Source of the DNA: Paramecium octaurelia
Taxonomy: Eukaryota > Ciliophora > Oligohymenophorea > Peniculida > Parameciidae
NCBI GenBank assembly: GCA_905182995.1
Contig: CAJJDP010000161.1
Span: 1-64,000 of the forward strand
Length of the DNA stretch: 64,000 bases
Direction: 5' to 3'
Shown: one piece after another, positions 14,501 to 26,976 of the stretch
How the letters are laid out: each line of letters begins with the position of its first letter
How positions within the stretch are numbered: the stretch's first letter is position 1
Translations under genes and position numbers: made by a program
The notes under the pieces: model-generated
The model's input: only the letters and a program-made list of their open reading frames with translations
Database searches by the model: none
What the model was told of the DNA's origin: nothing

Positions 14501-17286
14501 TTTGTTCAGAAACCTCTATTCAATACAGAGGCTTTTAATTTTCTCTTGATTCTTCTCTTATTTCTGTTGTTTCTGACAAAGGATTTGTTATTTAAAATAT
14601 CTAAACCAAGTAAAGAGTAAAGAATTTTGAAGACAAAATTAATTACTTATCTGTTGGTTTTGTTGGCAATGAAAGAGTGATTGTTGGAACAGATACACTT
14701 GGAGGGTAACTAATTTTATACGATATCAAAGATTGGTAATAAATAATAAAGTTGTCAGTCATCTAATTACCTAGATTCCCTTATAAAATCACTTTTTTAG
14801 AATAGAGACAATAAATTTGTGTATATAGCTATTAACATATCATTTTACTCAACTTATAAAAATTAGACTTAATCTAATTGATTTAGATTAATAAAGGTAC
14901 CAAATCAAGAGAAGCTATTTTCAATTCTGATTAGTCATTTTTTGGTGTGGGTTTAGATAATCGTATTTACTTTCAATCTTTATCAGATATACTTATTTTG
15001 GATACAATTTTTACATAAACCCAATCGATTTATTTGTATAAAAACTTTTCATAGAATAGTGAGTTTTTTTCGGCTATCTCAAAAGATTCAATTTATTCTT
15101 AGTATGAATTAAATGCAAACAAGATTACCAAATAAATTAATCTGAATTTAGCAAATTTGGAATTTGCAACTTTAAATTCCTAAGAAACGCAATTAGTTGC
15201 AATTCAAAATGTGCCTAATTAAAAATTTCGATAAAAATTATCGATGATTGACCTTGAAACATAAAAAACAATATCGTGCTTTGAAGAGATTGATGAAGAA
15301 AAATTCAGATGCTTAAAAGCGATCTTTTCTGAAGATGGCTTAAATTATGTATCATGCTATTTAGACTTAACAATAAAATTGTGGGATGCTAAATCTTGTA
15401 AATTGCTATCCATGTTTAAAAGTGATACTGCTAGCATTGAATTTCTGAGAGTATCTACAAAAGGGATATTAGCTTAGACAAGCAATTAAGTCATAAAGTT
15501 ATGGAACTTAAAAGCATTAAAACAGTAATAATTTGAAATGGATGGTCACACTGATTCAGTTAATTAATTATGCATCTCCTCAGATGGTTTCTAATTGGTT
15601 ACAGGATCTAATGTTGAAATCATAAGGTGGGATTTGATAGAACTAAGAAAAATTGATGTATTATTAACAGGTAAAAGACTTCCATCTTCTTTTTGTTTTT
15701 CTACTAACTGCTAATATTTTGCTGCTCAAGATGATAAGCAATTAATCCATATATGGAAATTAAATACAAAATATATGATTGAACATCATTATCAATAATT
15801 TTGTATCATTTAAGACAAAGTTGCTTTTAGTTTAGATCAAACACAACTTATATGGAAGCATAGTAATTCATAAATATTCACCTTGGATTTGGAGCAGGTA
15901 TTTAGATCAAAATCTATAACATCATAACCTAACTTTGGTTCTGAACTAAGGTCAATTACTATTAATTCAAATATTCTTGTAAAAACAAATCCATTTGAAT
16001 TGATTTTAATAAACAATAACTCTGAATTAAAGAATGAAGAAATGGTGGGAATATAAGTAAGTTAAACAACAACAATTGCCATATGTCAGGTTAATTAGAG
16101 ATTAGCCATTGAAGATCAAAATTAATCAATCATTATATGGTCACTAGAAAAAAAATAAACAGAATCTATTTTGCAACATTCCTCTTTGAAAAATAATAAA
16201 ATTTTATCAATGGCTTTCTCTGGGAATGGTTAGATTTTGTTCTCTTGCCACGCAAGCGAAGTAATCAAATATTGGAATGTTACTGATAAATTTGAGTTGA
16301 TAAAATCATAGGAACTTAAATATTTTGATAATGTAAGAGTTGATAGAAAATTATTACTTTTGTACATATTTCCACTAAAAGAGGATGATTTCATAGTAGT
16401 ATGGTATGAAGAAATTTAAGCTTGGGTTGATGTTCAGGTAAATCAGATTGTGGTTTAAACGAAAGAAGTTTTACAATTAGATGAAGCTACCAACTCTGCT
16501 TTATCATCATCAAACTTCATAGCTGGGTATAATTAAGCCAAGAATTTAGTTGCAGTCTAATATAAGGCTAATCTAAAGATATATGATATATCATAGAATA
16601 AACCAAAAGTCATTGTAATTTTGGAAGGGAATTATCTTGAAAAATAGCCTCGTTCTTCAATACTCCAATTTTCAGAAGACGGGAATCATTTACTAGCATT
16701 AGGAATTAATCATACTCTAAGGTTATGGGATATTTCAGATTAAAATAGGATTGTGTAAAAAATTAATTAGTCAAAATTAGTTGAAACCCTTGCATTTGTG
16801 TTTATAAACTTTTCAACAATCAGGATATTTAGTAAATCTGGGGAAATAATTGATGAAAACATTTCTGAATATGCATAAACAGGAGTTATCGAAGAGTGCA
16901 GCTAATTTGATTTTGATAAAGCAAACAATTAATTAGGAGTAACAGAATTTGTTGGAAAGTTTGATAAAAGAACTCTATATATCATGGATGCTTAAACTAA
17001 TGAAATAAAATATACTTTGAATTAATTTAGTTCTCAAATTAAATAGTTATAATTTACATTATCTGGAGATAAATTCATACTTGGTTTGGAAGATGGGTCA
17101 ATTCTGTTATATATGATTGATTCTAAAACCTTAAAAAATTATGAAAAACCAATTTGCTATTATGCATTTGCTAAAAGTCCTCTCTTGTAGGCATTTTGCT
17201 GTAACATTTAGTAATCTAAATTTCGAACTATTGAAAATGAAAATTTTGAAAAGTTATTATTGACTGAAAAGGGAGCTATAAAATGA
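4823..17286 (+). CDS. Giant STAND protein: NACHT NTPase, pentapeptide-like segment, WD40 repeats
   Basis: Single-exon gene. Removing the redundant 2039 bp at the joint 11678 gives exactly 3474 codons before TGA 17284-17286. The start could also be the in-frame ATG at 4784 (+13 aa). Order: about 1290 residues of charged helical N-terminus with no known domain; P-loop GKAGSGKS at residues 1294-1301 (8702 onward); Walker B-like LILESYDE near 1370, with Glu where Asp is usual; the NACHT-associated FNHKSIQEFFVAKYI near 1810; a pentapeptide-like stretch (FDGIDFSNIQIEDTKLNG) near 1916-1965; then about 1500 residues of WD40 repeats (such as SSGSQDGTLNIWQV) to the C-terminus. The architecture is that of STAND signal-transduction ATPases, in which WD40 propellers act as sensors and ATP drives oligomerisation. 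The biological role in ciliates is unknown. Architecture is certain; function is inferred. Confidence 0.9.
9640..13716 (+). repeat. Assembly duplication around N at 11678 (2038 bp)
   Basis: 9640-11677 recurs as 11679-13716 (offset 2039), bounded by the single N. It falls inside the NACHT-WD40 gene. Taken literally it shifts the frame; after merging, the ORF is continuous, which independently supports the artefact reading. Confidence 0.94.
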
Positions 17287-17599
17287 ATATGTTATTTAAG
17301 TAATATATATTAATTGTATAATTTGCATTTAGAATTTATTCTTTATCCAAGAAGTTGGCAATCTAATTATGAATAATGTTTAAATTCAATTAAAATAAAG
17401 ATTTATAAAATATTCTTAAAGAATCTTATTAAGTAATATCTTTTTAGTTTCCTAATGGGATATGTTGCGCTTATTTCATTCATCTTCAATATTAATAAAG
17501 CATGATCTTGTTTGAATAGTGTTTTTATTTAAGGAGTAAATTTTCAAATAAAGTAAAAGAAATTGGATATTATGTAATTAGTAAAATGAATTTCACTGA

Positions 17600-18029
17600 T
17601 AAGAATTAGATTTGAATGGGGTTTAAGCATCATTAAAGGATTTAGATCAATTAATGTTTAGTGTGATATTTGAAATGTTAACAAATAGAAAATTGGAGAT
17701 TGTATACAATTTCTCTCATAATATGAAATACAAAATAGGATTTGTGTCACTAGAGTATATTTTTCCTGATGGCTTATTTTCCTGATGCTAATACATTAGC
17801 AAAATGTAGCTATGATACAACTATTCTTTTATGGTATGTTAAGATAGGTCAATAAAAAGCAAAATTAAATTTAGATTTTCATTGCGTCTATTTAGCATGC
17901 TTTCTTTCTGATAGTTCTAAATTAGTATCTGGTGGTGATAAAGAAAATATTTATATTTTGGATTTTCAAACAGCATTATTGGATAATAAATATAAAAATA
18001 CCTTTAAATAGATTTAAAAATCTCTTTGA
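17600..18029 (+). pseudogene. WD40-repeat gene relic
   Basis: A short frame (17772-18029) reads AYFPDANTLAKCSYDTTILLWY followed by a second decayed repeat ending SGGDKENIYILDFQ. This matches the Paramecium WD40 repeat pattern FSPDGNTLASGS.D.SI.LWDV, but it has no start, breaks on both sides and ends at TGA 18027-18029. A direct micro-duplication TTTTCCTGATGGC/TATTTTCCTGATGC sits at its 5' edge. It may be a decayed relative of the neighbouring WD40 gene. Confidence 0.65.
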
Positions 18030-18700
18030 AAGCTTAATAAACTTATATTGGATCACAAGTATCTAATGATTCAATAGTTTATTATTTTAATTTTACATCA
18101 AGCTCTATCAATTCAGCTGGTATTAATTGTATATCATTTACACCACAATCTTCAAATTCTTAATCTAAATTATTTCTCACTTCTACTAATAATCGCCATA
18201 ACATCATTGCTATTCTGTGTTGGTAATGATGTTGAAATCTTTTGTGAATATTAGTAATGTTATCAATGGTTTTGTCTTAATTTTTAGGAAAAAATTGATG
18301 ATGCTGTTTGAACACCTTTAATATATTATTTAATCACTTCTTTTCATAATAAATAGTAATGCCGTAACATTAAAAGACAATTAAAATAAGAAATATTAGT
18401 TATATTAATTTCGCCTAGTATCCTAATTTGTTCTGGTTTTATGCTTTTTAAATTGATTTGAGTATCATTCTGTTTAGAATTAATTAGATTAGGGAAGTTC
18501 CCGAATAAGATTGGTATGTCTTGATCAATTATGCATAATTTATCTTATTCTGTTGGACCTTGTATAAATATTCAAATTATAAAGTATCAATAATCCTGAA
18601 TCCTAAATTTAAAAGGCCTCTGAAAACTTAGTAATAGTACTATACTTATCTGGAATATAATCATTTTATCAAACAGTTTTGTACATTTAATTTCATCTGT
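18030..18700 (-). pseudogene. Decayed minus-strand gene of unknown function
   Basis: Coding-like segments appear in different frames in consistent order: first (about 18520-18350) IDQDIPILFGNFPNLINS and KSIKPEQIRILGEI, ended by an in-frame TGA; then (about 18330-18030) RFQHHYQHRIAMMLWRLLVE, LDQEFEDCGVNDIQLIPAE and TIESLDTCDPIQVYQAFKE. No intron of normal length joins the frames, so I read it as a frameshifted, stop-interrupted relic. I do not recognise the family. Confidence 0.45.
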
Positions 18701-19118
18701 TACAATATCTATACTTCTGAGTGATTTTATTTTCTTTCATGTTCTACATAATGTTATTAATATATTCAAAATTAAAAAAGTAATTTTTAAATTTTGCTCA
18801 ACTTAATATGTTAGAATTATTAAGGAATTTTACCTTTAAAGTTTATTGATATTTAATTATTTGAAAAATTTTGATTAATTTTGGTTAATTTTGAAATTAC
18901 AATAATCTTAAAGGTTTATTTTTATGATCTGAATCAATAAAGAGCATATAAAATCTAAAATAATAATGTCCTTAATTTGTATATAATTGTTAATAATATA
19001 AAAAATACTTTGGTATTATTATGATATTAATGGAATGTATACAGCCATTTCTTAAGATTTATTATCATTTTACCAATTAGAATTATTTATAAAAAATGTT
19101 TATAAATTACACAATCCT
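18701..19118. other. No gene seen
   Basis: AT-rich spacer between the decayed minus-strand gene and the tetraspanin-like gene. No domain, intron pattern or RNA gene recognised. Confidence 0.5.
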
Positions 19119-20071
19119 TCATTATTTTTAGTCTGCTATCTTTCTATAATTCTTGAATTAGTGTTGATACTCTGGATGATAACCTAAGCAACAGGTAAGG
19201 ACAAACATAACTCCCATAATTGATGAAATTACAAAAATACTATTTTAGAAATATGAAATATTGTTTTAAAATAATTACCTACTGCTGCATAGCATGGCTA
19301 AAATGATATAATCGATTACTTATAATTCTTAACATCAGAATTAACATCATCAAAAATTTAATTGGAATATGAAATACACCAACCTGAGCAATCAAATTTA
19401 TTTTCCATCCATTAAATCACCTCAACATCTAAAGGAAAACTATCATAAAAATAATCACATTCTTAAGCATTTATTGCCTAAATTATTTATTAAGATCAAT
19501 ACTTTTGTTTAATCAGTCTTTGAGTACACTTTTACTTCTCTTGCTACTTAATAAGTGATATCCTTGTAATAATAGCATTCACAAGAATCCTTACATAAAA
19601 CCGTATCTACTTCAAAATACAATTTTTAGACTGCTGTATATTAAGGATCAGAAGGATTACAAGTATGGTCTTTTTCTATAGTGTTATCAAGGGCCATTGT
19701 AATAAGTCCTAATATTAAAAACTTAGACCCAAGCACAAATTGCCAAAATTAAAAAATACTAAAAAGAATTTTCTTTCTTTCATTAGAGTACCAAGAATTC
19801 CGCTTATAGCTACAGCAAATATTCCTAAAGCCAAAACGAAAAAAGGTTTAGCTATGAATGTCGTCGAGATAAACTACTAAAATGGACAAATTATTACTAT
19901 TCCTATTTCTTGGAGATGATCATCTACCTAACTTAAGAATTTGTGAATATAATATGCACCAACAAATGCTGCTATTGAAATTCCTATTACTATAAAGACC
20001 TAGATAAAAGCGAAGGCTTTTAAAATTTAATAGGCAAATGCATTTCTAAATTAATATTTTATTAATATCAT
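19119..20071 (-). CDS. Tetraspanin-like four-pass membrane protein
   Basis: Probable plasma- or organelle-membrane organiser. From ATG 20069-20071, TM1 (AFAFIQVFIVIGISIAAFVG) and TM2 (FFVLALGIFAVAISGILG) are followed by TM3, completed by removing a 20-nt intron at 19709-19728 to give NLCLGLITMAL. A Cys-rich extracellular loop follows (DHTCNPSDP, CKDSCECYYY, FDCSGWC, FQPCYAA) and includes a 25-nt GTA...TAG intron. The last helix is FVISSIMGVMFVLTCCLG, ending at TGA 19119-19121. The two-loop, four-TM layout with a Cys-rich second loop is the tetraspanin plan. I found no intron that links the loop to TM4 in frame (near 19255-19300), so the gene may carry a one-base frameshift or be decaying. Confidence 0.65.
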
Positions 20072-20389
20072 GAAGTTGTTTTAATTTATTTAAAATTAAA
20101 TTCTATCATTCTTTCTATTGAAATTATAATCTTTTTTGCATTATAATTGAAATAGGTAAGGTGATATCAAAATCCACACTTAATTTTCTATTCTAATAAA
20201 AAATAGTATTTCTTTCCTCTAGTAAACTGAGAAGCTTTAACTATTCAAAGAACATGATCTTTAATGACTAGAATTTCTCTAAAGATAAATATCTTATGTA
20301 GAACATGATAAATAAATTGAATCATTTAAAAATTAATTTTTGTAATAAATAATATTTTATTATCTATATCATTCTCATTATGATTTAAT

Positions 20390-21390
20390 ACTTAAGAGAG
20401 TTAAATAAAAAGGCGAATTTCAGAACATCATTTAATATATTAATTGGTTGAGAAGATAATTCTAGATTTGTTTAAATTCATGCAGGTTTGAATGCTCTAG
20501 TTGTAATACCAAATATATGCATCTATTGATAACTCAATCTATTTCAGAAACATAGATTATGATTAATTATTCCTAACTGGATATCAGTGTACATCTGATA
20601 ATCAATAACAGATGTACAATGGTAAGGGTCAGATTGATTAAATTGGAATAGCAAAATCAGAATCTTGTCTTAATAATAAATCACGCTTTTCGATCTGAAA
20701 AATAAATAGTATTATTTAATCCATTCTATTATTAAAATTTAATAATTTTTAATTATTTTTTATTTTATTGTAATTACAGAGTTTATTAGAGCTAATGCCA
20801 ATGCCTTTCATTGATCGAAATTTCAAACAATTACTAAAATCTTCTTAAATTTAAGCAATGGCTGATCTTATAATGGATTGCCTCCCTTCTAAAATTAAAT
20901 CTAGACTTATTTAGTAGTATAATTAATATTAAACAAATTCCCGATAACAACTATTTAATTTTTCAATTCTCTTATGAAGTAATATCTGTCCCCTTTAAAT
21001 GAAGATATTTTACATTTATAAAGTATAATAAAAAGAAAGGCTGTTATTGAATTTCGTATTATAAAATTTAATCAATTAAACTTATTAATTCATAAAGAAC
21101 AATTTCTATAGTCCGAGTTGCTTTGAATTGAAGTAGAGAGCTATCACTTTTTTAGAAAACTAGTCCATATCTCCTAATCTTCAGTCTCTGAGGGTTTTAT
21201 TGACAAATAAAAACTATGGCAAGACCTTCAATATACAGATATATTATAACGAATTAATTTATTATATGATTTCTTAGTATATATTTTCTTACCTAGTAGA
21301 TGTTGTTAATATCATAGATGTAGGCTGTTATATAATTTATAAAATAATAACAGACTTGCCAATGTTATTCATCCTTATTTGATATATTGA
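20390..21390 (+). pseudogene. Coding-like relic of unknown function
   Basis: Three open stretches in + orientation look coding but do not join by normal introns: about 20489-20700 (YFRNIDYDQLFLTGYQCTSD), about 20780-20975 (ELMPMPFIDRNFKQLLKS, ADLIMDCLPSKIKSRL) and about 20975-21380 (SCFELKQRAITFLENQ, NKNYGKTFNIQIYYNEL). They are broken by TGA codons. Most likely a degenerating gene; no family recognised. Confidence 0.35.
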
Positions 21391-22460
21391 AATGATAATT
21401 TATACAAAATGGAATAATAATAGACGAGATGCTTAATACATTAGGGGCATTTCTTATTCTTTTTCATTGCATAAAGATATCACTCATTTATGTTATATAT
21501 AACTCAAATATATATTCCAAAAATAGCCTATGAGATTTACCCAGAGGACTTAATAAGGTCGAGGAATTAACCAAAAGTTGATAATTTAAGCTGCTGGCCA
21601 CACTTACCAATTGGTTACTATAACTTTTGTAAAATTATTTTGAATTGCTTCTATGCCTTTTCGGATTGATCCACTTTCGAGAAAGTTTATTATCATTAAG
21701 TAATGACAGAGTAGGTAACAACTCCACACGGTTTAATCAATTAAAACAGAACCAAATGCTCTTCTTATGGGTGTTGAAGTATTGAATGGTAATCTATAGT
21801 ATATAAAATATATGCGACCTCTTTACTAGCCAAGGTAACATGTAAGTAAAGTTATAATGAAATAAAGGCCCCATAAACACATTCCCCATCAACCACGCAA
21901 TTCCCAGTCTTCTCAATTCCAACTTGTGAGGCTATGTTGTTTAGTCAAAATAAGGCTTCATAGTTTAAACTGTAAAATCTCCTAGAGAAACAATGAATCC
22001 TATAACATATGAATAATTTACAACCTGCGGTAATAGATTTTGTCGATAGCGGATACCTTTGAATGAGACTATGATATTTTAAGAGAAATTGCATAATATA
22101 TTTAAATTAGATATTTTTGAAATAACTAAATAATAGAACTTGACTTTTACACGACAAAAGTAAAGAAAATAAATTTGGAATTCTCTAAATAAGTCTTTAC
22201 CTCAGAATAATAAAATGTATAACAATTATGCTGTTAGATTTTGAAAAATATATATTAATTAAATTTCAAATTACAATATTATTTTGTGTATTTGGAGTGA
22301 CACTTAAAGAAATTCTTACTGATTTGTTCAAATTGTAAAAATTTTATTGAATTTAAATACTGAATGTTGTCGGTCTTCTTTAAATGTAAATTGAATTGCT
22401 TTTTAATGTTCAAAAAGTATATTATATTCTCCAATTTAATTTATAATATAAAAATACATC
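21391..22460. other. Gene-poor region with a possible coding scrap
   Basis: No complete gene. A + strand stretch at about 21930-22080 (TVKSPRETMNPITYEQFTTC and FCRQRIPLNETMIF) could be the tail of the preceding relic. The rest is AT-rich spacer. Confidence 0.4.
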
Positions 22461-25269
22461 AAGATTCTAAATTCTTATCATTAATGTAATTTTCTGACTT
22501 GAACAAGTGTATACCTGTAAATTAACCAAATATCAAGAATTTGCTGTTATTTTATTTATATATAATAAAATATAAATTAATTAATCGTGAAAAATTGTGT
22601 TACATATTGAAATAGAGGGTATAGATTAATTGATAATATTGAATTTTTATTGAAAAACTGAGACAAACTTATTCATTAAAAATAATTAATTTCTTTTTTT
22701 TGGAATTTTGCAAATTGAAATATATAATTCTTTAGAATAAATATATTTGTTTTTTCTCATTTACTAGATGAAGACCTCAAACAAATCATTTTTATAGAGT
22801 TGAACACATAATTGGAAAAATCCTCATTAACTGTAATTTCATAATTTTATTGTTATCATACTTAATACTTCTTATTCCATCTTAAATAATTGGAGACATT
22901 ATTGAAATGGTAATTATTGCTTACATTTGTTTTCAGTTCACAATATCATTAAAAGTAAAGTAGGAATTACAATCAGAAACTTAATTAGGATTATGTTGTT
23001 TTTAATTTAGAATTCGTTGATAATAATTCTAAATATAGTATGCAAAATATAGATTAATTTATTCCAAAAATAGAATCTGATCCTTAAATAGCAATAATCC
23101 GATTAAAATATTTTTATTTATAAATAATGGATATTTTGTGTCCGAATTAAGGGCATAACAATTAGATTGAATTTGTTTGTATGAGGGATTCTTGCCAAGA
23201 ATATCGCTTTTCTTGCTTTGAATGTTTGCAAGCTGGAAATCATAAGAGCCATATAGAAGATGTTCAAAAATTTTCTTCGTTTTTGAATTTAATAAAGTAG
23301 TAATCATCCGATTACGATAATCTTATGAGTAAGCTTGAGAATTGGATTAATCATATGAATAATTAATGTGGGGAACTGAAAAAAGGGTTAGAAATGAGAT
23401 ACAAAGAAATAACAGAATTAGCTAAGAATTTTAGTATAAATCACTTTAATGAACTTTCTTCTTGTTTTTTCTCATTTCAAAGGAGTAAAGAGAAACTGTA
23501 TTCAATGATTGCAGAGAGTGTAGGAAGTCTTTCTGAAACTATTACAAATGGTCGAAAAATTTTATGTTTAGAACCATAAATTCAATAATAAGTATTTAAT
23601 AAAGAATTGAAGCCATTTAAATATGAATTAATCAATAAAATAAAAGATGAATACATATTTGCTTTTGCGTTTAATAAAGAAGCTACTCTCTTAGTGGCTG
23701 GCTACGAATCAAGCAAAATAAGAGTATTTGAGTTTGAGCAAGGATAATTACGATAATTATAGGAATTGAGCAATCATAGTAAAAGAGTTCGATGTGTATA
23801 CTTTTTGTAAAAATCGCCTTCATTTATCTCTGGTAGCTATGATCGTTCGATTATTGTATGGGAGNAAGATTCTAAATTCTTATCATTAATGTAATTTTCT
23901 GACTTGAACAAGTGTATACCTGTAAATTAACCAAATATCAAGAATTTGCTGTTATTTTATTTATATATAATAAAATATAAATTAATTAATCGTGAAAAAT
24001 TGTGTTACATATTGAAATAGAGGGTATAGATTAATTGATAATATTGAATTTTTATTGAAAAACTGAGACAAACTTATTCATTAAAAATAATTAATTTCTT
24101 TTTTTTGGAATTTTGCAAATTGAAATATATAATTCTTTAGAATAAATATATTTGTTTTTTCTCATTTACTAGATGAAGACCTCAAACAAATCATTTTTAT
24201 AGAGTTGAACACATAATTGGAAAAATCCTCATTAACTGTAATTTCATAATTTTATTGTTATCATACTTAATACTTCTTATTCCATCTTAAATAATTGGAG
24301 ACATTATTGAAATGGTAATTATTGCTTACATTTGTTTTCAGTTCACAATATCATTAAAAGTAAAGTAGGAATTACAATCAGAAACTTAATTAGGATTATG
24401 TTGTTTTTAATTTAGAATTCGTTGATAATAATTCTAAATATAGTATGCAAAATATAGATTAATTTATTCCAAAAATAGAATCTGATCCTTAAATAGCAAT
24501 AATCCGATTAAAATATTTTTATTTATAAATAATGGATATTTTGTGTCCGAATTAAGGGCATAACAATTAGATTGAATTTGTTTGTATGAGGGATTCTTGC
24601 CAAGAATATCGCTTTTCTTGCTTTGAATGTTTGCAAGCTGGAAATCATAAGAGCCATATAGAAGATGTTCAAAAATTTTCTTCGTTTTTGAATTTAATAA
24701 AGTAGTAATCATCCGATTACGATAATCTTATGAGTAAGCTTGAGAATTGGATTAATCATATGAATAATTAATGTGGGGAACTGAAAAAAGGGTTAGAAAT
24801 GAGATACAAAGAAATAACAGAATTAGCTAAGAATTTTAGTATAAATCACTTTAATGAACTTTCTTCTTGTTTTTTCTCATTTCAAAGGAGTAAAGAGAAA
24901 CTGTATTCAATGATTGCAGAGAGTGTAGGAAGTCTTTCTGAAACTATTACAAATGGTCGAAAAATTTTATGTTTAGAACCATAAATTCAATAATAAGTAT
25001 TTAATAAAGAATTGAAGCCATTTAAATATGAATTAATCAATAAAATAAAAGATGAATACATATTTGCTTTTGCGTTTAATAAAGAAGCTACTCTCTTAGT
25101 GGCTGGCTACGAATCAAGCAAAATAAGAGTATTTGAGTTTGAGCAAGGATAATTACGATAATTATAGGAATTGAGCAATCATAGTAAAAGAGTTCGATGT
25201 GTATACTTTTTGTAAAAATCGCCTTCATTTATCTCTGGTAGCTATGATCGTTCGATTATTGTATGGGAG
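22461..25269 (+). repeat. Assembly duplication around N at 23865 (1404 bp)
   Basis: 22461-23864 equals 23866-25269 (offset 1405), bounded by the N. It contains the upstream region and the first half of the B-box-like/WD40 gene. Confidence 0.94.
23127..23864 (+). CDS. Truncated duplicate of the B-box-like/WD40 gene, 5' part (assembly copy)
   Basis: Identical to 24532-25269. ATG at 23127-23129; cut by the N at 23865 in the first WD40 repeat (SGSYDRSIIVWE). Confidence 0.75.
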
Positions 25270-25959
25270 GCCTCAGAAAATAGATAGTTCTATTGTAAGT
25301 AACAACTTGAAGGTCATACTGACGATATTAATTGTTTGATAATTAATAATAATGAGGATTTGATAATATCAGGTAGTGATGACAAAACCATTAGACTATG
25401 GAGTAAAAATGTGTAGTGGCATTGTTCATAGACATTAACATATCATAATGGGAGTGTATTCTGTATCAGCATGAATGAAACTTAAAATTAATTCATTTCT
25501 TGTGCTGCAGACAATCTGATTGTTGTAAGTCAAAAAGATGTAAATAGTTCTTTCTGGAATATTCTTTAAACTATTAAAGTAGAATGGGGTTTAAGATTAT
25601 GCTTTATTAGCAATACTTAATTTACATATCAACCTTATAATAAAAAGCAGATGATAATTTATGAACAAAGTAAATTCAGCCAATAATTTGTTAAGCAAAA
25701 GGAAATTGCTGTAAAGTCTGGAAATGATTGCTTTTGGTATTTTCCTTAAAAATATATTAAATCGAAATCACTGTTACTCAACAAAAATGGAAGTAGTTTA
25801 AATTTGATTAAAATTAAAGAGAATGGAGAATTTATTTAAGAATAAATTATCGATTTTGATGATAATTACATTCATGGAGCAATTTCAGATGATGGAGAGT
25901 ATTTAATCACCTGGGATTGTAAAACCGAAGAAATTCAAGTTAGGCAATACAGCGAATGA
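24532..25959 (+). CDS. B-box-like zinc-binding plus WD40 repeat protein, 475 aa
   Basis: Complete intron-free gene: ATG 24532-24534, TGA 25957-25959, 476 codons. The N-terminus holds a Cys/His cluster of B-box type (CPNQGHNNQIEFVC, CQEYRFSCFEC, GNHKSH). A helical segment follows (SKLENWINHMNNQCGELKK, about residues 65-150). From about residue 170 come WD40 repeats with clear cores: SGSYDRSIIVWE, EGHTDDINCLIINNNEDLII, SGSDDKTIRLWS, ISCAADNLIVVSQ, SDDGEYLITWD. Similar genes form a large Paramecium family of unknown function (established knowledge); an adaptor role is inferred. Present intact once and truncated twice because two contig joints flank it. Confidence 0.88.
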
Positions 25960-26332
25960 TGGTCAGCCATTCTGATATCATTCCGATATCTATAAATATT
26001 AATTATGTTATTGAATATGGACAATCTAGTAATAGAAATTAATATTTGATATCATTGATATTCATTAAATCTATTAGACATCTTATTTTCAGAAATATAA
26101 TATGAATATAAGAGCTATATGATTATCAAAAAAAATAATTTCTTCTCTTCTCTTTCTCTCCTATCTTGCTTGATCCAAAATATATGTTTTAGATCTTCTG
26201 ATAATTTCGATTTGAACTCTGCCTTCTTTGTAATTCATGTTACTTAGAAGGAACATAGACTATTTGCAAATTTCCATTAAAATCATAGATAATTATGAAC
26301 TTCAAATGATTACATTGAGAATCAAAAATAAA

Positions 26333-26626
26333 ATGAAAAGATTTGCAATTGTAAACAATCATTATCTTAATTCTAAAAATGCCGAATAGGATTTGAATAC
26401 TACTTTTATTCCTATCTTCAATGAAACTTTTAGATTATAAGATTATTCATTTCTTACTTTCATCTTTGTATATGCGATAGAATTAATGTTGTATTATACA
26501 TTTAAGCCAAATTAACTGCTAAAAATAATAGTTTGTCATTTTGTTTCAAGCCAAATATGCATAATATATATTAATGATGCGTTAATTGTAAATAGTTGTC
26601 TTAAAAATTAAACAATTTTAAAGTGA
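26333..26626 (+). pseudogene. C2-domain relic (first assembly copy)
   Basis: A 97-codon frame, ATG 26333 to TGA 26624-26626, contains DLNTTFIPIFNETFRLQDYS, which resembles the C2 signature (NP.W.E.F) of Ca2+/phospholipid-binding domains. The downstream part is hydrophobic noise and the usual calcium-binding Asp loops are absent. I read it as a fragment of a decayed C2 gene. Confidence 0.4.
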
Positions 26627-26644
26627 TATCATATTATTTATATT

Positions 26645-26975
26645 ATGCAATATTTAAATTTGTTCATACAACCAATATCAAACACAGTAGTATTTCCATA
26701 CTCCAGTTTGTAACTCTATGATGTGGATTGCTATATTCAATTATTACATTCTCAATACATTGGATTGGTTTCATAAATCAATGGCAGCCAGCCTGATGTT
26801 CAAACTATCTCATAATATAGTTAATATGGCACACTTGTGCACGTAACAACAAAGCAAGATGAGTCATCCAATTTTTGCAATGCCTTTGCATTCGCCAGAT
26901 TTCGAATAAATTCGTTTTGCCAGCTTTCACCATTCTTAATAGCAAACGTTGAAATACTGAATGATGAGATCAAAG
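26645..26975 (+). CDS. Truncated duplicate of the Lon-like gene, 5' part (assembly copy)
   Basis: Identical to 28643-28973; cut by the N at 26976. Confidence 0.75.
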
Positions 26976-26976
26976 N

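Noticed and set aside
17772-18204. Long minus-strand frame overlapping the WD40 relic as a single intact gene
   Set aside because: Only its 5' part (18030-18204) looks coding; the rest is antisense to WD40 repeats, and upstream pieces lie in other frames.
24464-24712. 82-codon minus-strand ORF (also 23059-23307)
   Set aside because: Antisense shadow of the Cys/His-rich N-terminus of the B-box-like/WD40 gene, whose plus-strand frame is strongly supported.
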